DNA from: Candidatus Aerophobus profundus SCGC AAA252-L23
GTDB lineage: Bacteria > Aerophobota > Aerophobia > Aerophobales > Aerophobaceae
Assembly (NCBI GenBank): GCA_000402295.1
Contig: AQRW01000091.1
Location: 1 to 9,207 of the forward strand
DNA length: 9,207 nt
Reading direction: 5' to 3'
Below are positions 5,481 through 9,207 of the stretch, in pieces. The position numbers and the translations under genes were made by a program. The stretch's first letter is position 1. Each line of letters starts with the position of its first letter. Below the pieces are notes generated by a model. That model made no database searches. It was not told the origin of the DNA and worked only from the letters and a program-made list of their open reading frames with translations.

Positions 5481-6659
5481 TTACCTTGAGTTGGGGAACC
5501 GAGATCTTAGATAGGAGGTACTGAGAAGGGTAGCTATTAAGGAGAGTATGGCCAAAAAAGTAAATCCTCGGATAAAGCCGAAACTATCGATGAGATATCC
5601 AGTTACGGGTAAAGCAGCCGTGGAAATAATTAAGCCGCCTCCGGTCACCGCTCCTACCGAGGTTCCTATTCTTTCTCCCCGGGTGAGCTCAGCGGAGAAA
5701 GCCAGGCCAATGGGAAAGGTAGCAAAGATGCAAAAGCCCATACCCAGTAGAAGTAGGGTCAGCCAGAGAGAGTAACTGGAAGAACTCGACTGGGGGTGCA
5801 TTATCAGAAGCAGGAAAAGAAGGAAAAACCCGGTCAGTCCGGCCAGGCTGAAAAAGATTATTTTCCCTTTATATATTCTATCACCTAATCCGCCGGCGAG
5901 AGGTTGAGCAATTAGACCCGCCCCTAGCATCACTCCCGTTAAAGCACCTGCTCTATTAAGGGAGGAGCCTGTGTCTACCAGAAATGAGGGAAGAAAAGTC
6001 ATTATTCCCTGAGATATCGCCCCTCTCAAACCCATAATGACAATAAGAAGAATAATAGATGGCCTAATAGCTTTAATAAGTCCCCTTTCCCCTTTTTCTT
6101 TCGGTTCCTTCAAGGTCGATTGAGTTAGAAGGAGAGCCAGTAGGGCAGGAAGGGTTAAGGTCAAGGCCGCTACTCGCCAGGTCAGACGGGAGATAAGCAG
6201 AGCAATGAGCATGGGGGCGACAAATCTTCCCAATTGACCTACCACTCCGTGGATGCCCAGGGCTTGACTTTTTCTCTGAAACTCTTTGACGATCAGATTG
6301 GTGCTTTGAGGATGGTAGGTGGTGTTAGCCAGACCAATGAAAAGAGAGGATAAGAGGAGGAGATAAAATCCTTGGCTCAGGCTCAGTATAACCGCTCCCA
6401 GGGCGTAGAGGAGAAAACCCAGACCAATGAAAGCTACCCTTTTTCGATAAAGGTCCGCCCAGTAGCCAACGGCCGGATGCAATACTGTACCCATCACTGC
6501 CACGCTGGCCATGAGGATACCGGCCTGAAAGTAAGATATTCCCAGCAGACGAACCAGCACCGGGATGAAGATAGGTAGGAGAAGAGAATAAAAGTCCACT
6601 ACAAAATGAGCTAAAGACAAAATGGTTAATAGACGTGCTTTCCTGCTGAACATAGCCAC
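5481..6659 (-). CDS. Major facilitator superfamily transporter, fosmidomycin-resistance (Fsr)-like
   Basis: The 392-residue protein is strongly hydrophobic with about 12 membrane segments in two halves, split by a charged loop near 183-199 (KEPKEKGERG). The beginning, LAHFVVDFYSLLLPIFIPVL, and the YHPQSTNL stretch near 115-122 resemble Fsr-type exporters. Motif-A-like loops are GYWADLYRKR at 65-74 and GGLGDRIYKGK at 256-266. Such proteins use the proton gradient to move small molecules across the inner membrane; the substrate cannot be read from the sequence. The reading starts at GTG (6659), with an in-frame ATG at 6653; neither has a clear Shine-Dalgarno, so the start is uncertain by two codons. 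It lies 76 bp after the flavoprotein gene on the same strand, so co-transcription is plausible. Confidence 0.88.
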   Translation of the reverse strand: MAMFSRKARLLTILSLAHFVVDFYSLLLPIFIPVLVRLLGISYFQAGILMASVAVMGTVLHPAVGYWADLYRKRVAFIGLGFLLYALGAVILSLSQGFYLLLLSSLFIGLANTTYHPQSTNLIVKEFQRKSQALGIHGVVGQLGRFVAPMLIALLISRLTWRVAALTLTLPALLALLLTQSTLKEPKEKGERGLIKAIRPSIILLIVIMGLRGAISQGIMTFLPSFLVDTGSSLNRAGALTGVMLGAGLIAQPLAGGLGDRIYKGKIIFFSLAGLTGFFLLFLLLIMHPQSSSSSYSLWLTLLLLGMGFCIFATFPIGLAFSAELTRGERIGTSVGAVTGGGLIISTAALPVTGYLIDSFGFIRGFTFLAILSLIATLLSTSYLRSRFPNSR

Positions 6660-6735
6660 CCAGTAGTCAGTAATTTTTCTCTCAGGGTATAGGAAGTCTT
6701 AACTTCTGTAAAGAAGCTGAGAGTAAGTAAGAGGC

Positions 6736-7893
6736 TTATCTTAGGTGTAATAGGGTAGGTAGGTGCGTCTTGAGAAGATTTAGCCCCAGGGTGATGGAGG
6801 AAGAATGATATTCAAAATCAACCGGGTCTTTAATTATCTCTCCCAGGCTCTTTTGAATTACCCGGAAGAGCCGGTCAATATCTTTATCTTTCAGTCTGTT
6901 CCAGATTCTTTTAATATGGAGGCCCATTTTTAGCTCTCTTCCGATTTTGGCCTGGCATAATTTTTGATAATCAAGCAATTTTTTTTCGGTTAGATTCTTC
7001 TTCTCCCAGGCTTCTTTAAGTACCTGAGTGAGTATCTGGGAACAAATAAGTCCGTAGAAGATACCCCCACCCGAAGTGGTTTTTACCTGTCCGGCCGCTT
7101 CCCCCACAGCCAGAACCCTTCGGGAGACTATTTTTCCCACAAATCCTTGAGCTGTTGTTCTTTGCCGAATTTCCGGATGGTTATCCAGAAGTCTCTGGCT
7201 GAAATGTTCTTGGAGTAGTCTCTCCAGGTTTTCCTTAGCCTTGTCTTCCGTCAACATCCCTATGCGACTGTACTGACGGCCGGAAGGGATCACCCAGGCG
7301 AAAGAGCCCGCCGGCAGGTGATTTCCCAGGTGGACCTCCACCTCTCCAACTTCTTTCATTTTTACTTTAGTTTGAGCTCCGTAGGCCAGAAAAGAAGGAG
7401 AGCTTAAGCCCAAAGAGGAATGGAGTTGATAATTAGCCCCGGTAGCCAAAATGACCACCTGGGTTTTTATTTCAGGGGAAAGGGGGGAGGGGTTAACTTT
7501 TAGCTTGACATAATCTTCCTTTACCTGGACTTTCTCCACCTCTCGGCCCAGATAAATATCCACTTTAGCCTCTCGGGCATAGTCCATAATTTTTTGGTCA
7601 AATAGGGGTCGGTCAGTCAGATAGGCAAAGGGCTTTTCCGGGGCGTACCTGACGCAAAGACCCTTAGGGGAGTAAAAGGCTATAGATTTTATCTCGGAAA
7701 CAATGGTTTCTCTGGGAAGGTGAAACCTTTGGAAGGCTTCTACACCTATAATACCGGCACAAACTGTTTCCTGGCCGGCCTGCTCATTTTTCTCAAAAAG
7801 AGCTACTTGAAAACCGGCCTGAGCCAGTTGATAGGCGGTATAAGAACCGATAGGTCCTCCTCCTACCACGGCTACGTCATATCTCGGGCTCAT
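6736..7893 (-). CDS. FAD-dependent geranylgeranyl-reductase-family oxidoreductase
   Basis: This 385-residue flavoprotein has GGGPIG at 11-16 for FAD binding and a CAGIIG segment at 45-50, typical of geranylgeranyl reductases. FAWVIPSG near 198-205 is followed by IGM and resembles the aromatic-x-W-x-F-P substrate motif. The C-terminal FAD motif is GEAAG at 264-268, then TTSGGGIFYGL. Family members reduce isoprenoid double bonds in chlorophyll, menaquinone or membrane-lipid chains; in bacteria of unknown lifestyle the substrate stays open. GEAAG replaces the more usual GDAAG. The ATG has AGGA eight bases upstream, inside a 9-bp tandem repeat that abuts the start codon. The MFS gene follows 76 bp downstream. 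Confidence 0.88.
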   Translation of the reverse strand: MSPRYDVAVVGGGPIGSYTAYQLAQAGFQVALFEKNEQAGQETVCAGIIGVEAFQRFHLPRETIVSEIKSIAFYSPKGLCVRYAPEKPFAYLTDRPLFDQKIMDYAREAKVDIYLGREVEKVQVKEDYVKLKVNPSPLSPEIKTQVVILATGANYQLHSSLGLSSPSFLAYGAQTKVKMKEVGEVEVHLGNHLPAGSFAWVIPSGRQYSRIGMLTEDKAKENLERLLQEHFSQRLLDNHPEIRQRTTAQGFVGKIVSRRVLAVGEAAGQVKTTSGGGIFYGLICSQILTQVLKEAWEKKNLTEKKLLDYQKLCQAKIGRELKMGLHIKRIWNRLKDKDIDRLFRVIQKSLGEIIKDPVDFEYHSSSITLGLNLLKTHLPTLLHLR

Positions 7894-7937
7894 TTGGTCT
7901 ATCCTGTCTATTTAGTCTGTTTAGTCTGTTTAGTCTA
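7893..7937. repeat. 9-bp minisatellite (five units) abutting a start codon
   Basis: Five 9-mers run without a break: tttggtcta, tcctgtcta, tttagtctg, tttagtctg and tttagtcta. The first base of the array is the last base of the complement of the flavoprotein start codon. The second unit differs in a way that makes AGGA on the minus strand, the likely Shine-Dalgarno of that gene. The array is therefore the translation leader. Confidence 0.85.
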
Positions 7938-7988
7938 TTCCGTCGAAGACCGATACAACCAATGAGTAAGCAGCAACAACCAAAACCA

Positions 7989-8027
7989 GATTGCTTCATC
8001 GCTGCGCTCCTCGCAATGACAAATAAG
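7989..8027. repeat. CAATGACAA-type dispersed repeat, copy B
   Basis: The unit reads gattgcttcatcgctgcg, then ctcctcgcaatgacaaataag. It shares cgctcctcg, the aatgacaaataag end and the gattg head with 4486-4525, and the preceding AAAACCAGAT with the 2992 module. It lies in the 296-bp gap between the second MNT gene and the flavoprotein gene, within the latter's predicted leader. Confidence 0.75.
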
Positions 8028-8068
8028 TAGTGCCACATTTTTTTAGGAAAACTTACTATCACGGGGCA

Positions 8069-8097
8069 ATAGTAACAAAAAAGTGGAGAAGTGTCAA
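8069..8097 (-). promoter_or_regulatory. Candidate promoter for the flavoprotein/MFS genes
   Basis: On the minus strand TTGACA (8097-8092) is followed by a 17-nt spacer and TACTAT (8074-8069). The -35 box is perfect and the -10 box matches four of six consensus bases. The predicted leader to the ATG at 7893 is about 170 nt and includes the dispersed repeat and the 9-bp array. This is weaker than the other three candidates. Confidence 0.35.
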
Positions 8098-8189
8098 TAA
8101 GCTGATTTGCTTGATCAATTTGCTGGCTGAATGAATTTAGCGTTTTAGCTTATTTTGTTTAATCGGCTCAATAGCGGAGAAGCGTGCTC

Positions 8190-8543
8190 TCAATCTTCTC
8201 TCTGGTAAAGAATGATTCCTTCACTTACCATTCTTTTGATAGTATCTTTCATCTTCTCGTATTCCCCTTGAGCGTACACATGGGGCTCCAGGCGGGGAAT
8301 ACTGAGTGTTTTTTTGACCAGGGCATAAGCGTCTGTTTCTTCCGCACCTCGATAGATAACTAAAAGGTCAACATCACTGGCTACGGTATAATTTCCCCGG
8401 GCATAAGAACCAAACAAGACTACCAGCAAGAGGGGAAGTTGCTCTTTCAGATGACCCAGGCTAGCGGTGATTTTCTGAACAATCTCTTCTCTGTTATATT
8501 TTGGATAGAAGACCTGAACAGAACTTAAAGATTTTTTGGGCAT
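8190..8543 (-). CDS. Minimal nucleotidyltransferase (MNT-type), pair 2 antitoxin-like partner
   Basis: This 117-residue paralogue of the 4614-4988 product starts with the same MPKKS. It has GSx10DxD with G45-S46 in VVLFGSYARG and D57/D59 in SDVDLLVIY. At the place where the first copy has Asp87 (GVDVFPY), this one reads EPHVYAQ, so His88 replaces the third acidic residue by eye alignment; nucleotidyl transfer may be altered or another acidic residue may serve. The start lies inside the HEPN gene (50-bp overlap), with a GAGAGG ribosome site about ten bases upstream. The antitoxin role and adenylylation of the HEPN partner are inferred from known HEPN/MNT systems. Confidence 0.87.
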   Translation of the reverse strand: MPKKSLSSVQVFYPKYNREEIVQKITASLGHLKEQLPLLLVVLFGSYARGNYTVASDVDLLVIYRGAEETDAYALVKKTLSIPRLEPHVYAQGEYEKMKDTIKRMVSEGIILYQRED

Positions 8544-8886
8544 ATTGGATGAGCCTCTCTGCCTCTTCTCTGGTATATCTTTGACGGGGGGAGCCGGAGG
8601 GATGGGCGTTAGGATACCTGGTGGGGATATAAGCTTTGTCCAGTTCCAAAGCCCGGGTCATTAGTTCTTCTGAAACCTTAACTTTTGAAGAGAGCTCCCG
8701 GAGCAAATCAGCCACGGAATAACCCCAGGCTTCGGCACCCATTTTCTGAAAGACTGCTTTTATTGCCTTCTCTGCCGATTGTTGAGCTGAAAAACAAGCC
8801 CAATTGTGGTAGCTTCCGGCCACATCACTTTTGGCGTGCTCTAAATCTCCCTTCGCTTCATCCATCCAGTCTTGGCTTCTTTCCAT
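8494..8886 (-). CDS. HEPN-domain protein, pair 2 toxin-like partner
   Basis: The 130-residue HEPN protein is about half identical to the 4945-5334 product by eye. Shared blocks are DW..AK.DLE.A near the start, WACF..QQ.AEKAIKA near 29-44, AWG.SV..LL, and YIP.RYPN.HPSG near 87-98. The R-x4-H motif (R90, H95) is kept. The GHS of copy 1 is GYS here, so that His is probably not the catalytic one. GGAG lies ten bases before the ATG. A consensus-like promoter lies at 9012-9039, and the leader contains a small palindromic repeat. A toxin or RNase role is inferred from the family and from the coupled MNT gene. Confidence 0.88.
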   Translation of the reverse strand: MERSQDWMDEAKGDLEHAKSDVAGSYHNWACFSAQQSAEKAIKAVFQKMGAEAWGYSVADLLRELSSKVKVSEELMTRALELDKAYIPTRYPNAHPSGSPRQRYTREEAERLIQYAQKIFKFCSGLLSKI

Positions 8887-8908
8887 AAGGTACGAGCTCC
8901 TTTGCTCC

Positions 8909-8939
8909 TTCTCTGGGCGACTGAAGTCGCTCCTACCCG
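8909..8939. repeat. Single-stem palindromic repeat in the HEPN-2 leader
   Basis: The stem gcgact (8917-8922) pairs with agtcgc (8925-8930) around a 2-nt loop, flanked by cttctctgg and cctacccg. The same flanks surround the different stem of the 64-bp unit at 3057-3235, so the two are relatives with exchanged stem bases. Confidence 0.65.
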
Positions 8940-9011
8940 TTAAATGCTTAAGAATTAATTATTCCCAGGTTTCTTTGTGTTAATATAATCGGACAGGTTG
9001 AATTTACAGAA

Positions 9012-9039
9012 ATTATAGGCTTTTCAAAAACTGTGTCAA
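9012..9039 (-). promoter_or_regulatory. Consensus-like sigma-70 promoter for HEPN/MNT pair 2
   Basis: The minus strand gives TTGACA (9039-9034), a 16-nt spacer and TATAAT (9017-9012), perfect at both boxes. Transcription would start near 9005, leaving about 118 nt before the HEPN ATG at 8886. This is the best promoter match in the window. The spacer sequence is unrelated to the two shared-spacer elements. Confidence 0.65.
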
Positions 9040-9115
9040 ATTCTTCTGGGGAAAAAGAGAAGCATCCCCTTTGTATCTGACATTCTGCCAAAGTTAGTTG
9101 ACGAGAGGTTGAAAT

Positions 9116-9207
9116 TTGGTAAACTTAGAAAAGACTATTCCGGCTGAAATTTCTGATTCGGTGGCAAAATCAGAGAAACAAACGGTCCAGAATAGTAATG
9201 GTAACTA
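9116..9207 (+). CDS. Possible start of an unknown protein (partial, runs off the window)
   Basis: A reading frame opens with TTG at 9116 after AGAGG, seven bases upstream, and stays open to the window end. It gives 30 residues starting MVNLEKTIPAEISDS and continuing hydrophilic and rich in K, E, Q and S. An in-frame TGA lies just before the TTG. No family is recognised. Thirty open codons are weak evidence alone, but the spacing of the ribosome site is good and the preceding 229 bp carry no other gene. It could be chance. Confidence 0.35.
   Translation, partial: MVNLEKTIPAEISDSVAKSEKQTVQNSNGN

Overview
The window looks like a chromosomal accessory region of an uncultured, probably anaerobic bacterium. 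Genes have bacterial Shine-Dalgarno sequences, and GTG and TTG starts appear next to ATG. The spaces between genes are packed with short palindromic and tandem repeats, and two HEPN/MNT gene pairs are present. The lineage cannot be fixed from this sequence; candidate phyla such as Omnitrophota or similar repeat-rich anaerobes are only a guess.

Layout. Positions 1-188 hold the 3' end of a tyrosine recombinase. It is followed by a 188-bp segment with 12-bp inverted ends (190-377). Next is a secreted coiled-coil plus LamG protein (402-1283, +), which converges with and overlaps by 4 bp a UDP-N-acetylhexosamine 6-dehydrogenase of the WbpA/WecC type (1280-2590, -). The roughly 690-bp gap at 2591-3282 holds no convincing gene. 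It contains two-stem palindromes, a promoter-like element, a 9-bp minisatellite, a hairpin module and three near-identical 64-bp repeats. A DegT/DnrJ-type sugar aminotransferase follows (3283-4422, +), with a TTG start. The rest is mostly on the minus strand: a HEPN/MNT pair (5334-4614), an Fsr-like MFS transporter (6659-5481), a geranylgeranyl-reductase-family flavoprotein (7893-6736) and a second HEPN/MNT pair (8886-8190). A possible rightward gene starts near 9116 and runs off the end.

How the genes work together. The dehydrogenase and the aminotransferase are divergent and could both contribute to a modified uronic-acid or aminosugar nucleotide for a surface polysaccharide, but the intermediate enzymes are not here. 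Each HEPN/MNT pair has the HEPN gene first, with the MNT start buried in its 3' end. This fits a co-translated toxin-antitoxin-like module, and the two pairs are clear paralogues. The flavoprotein and the MFS gene are in tandem and may be co-transcribed.

The most interesting signal is between the genes. Four minus-strand sites match a TTGACA -35 box with a 16-17 nt spacer and a TATAAT-like -10 box, and two of them also share the spacer sequence. The palindromic repeats keep their stems while the stem sequences change in a compensated way. Repeat modules also appear to supply the ribosome-binding site of the aminotransferase and the translation leader of the flavoprotein.
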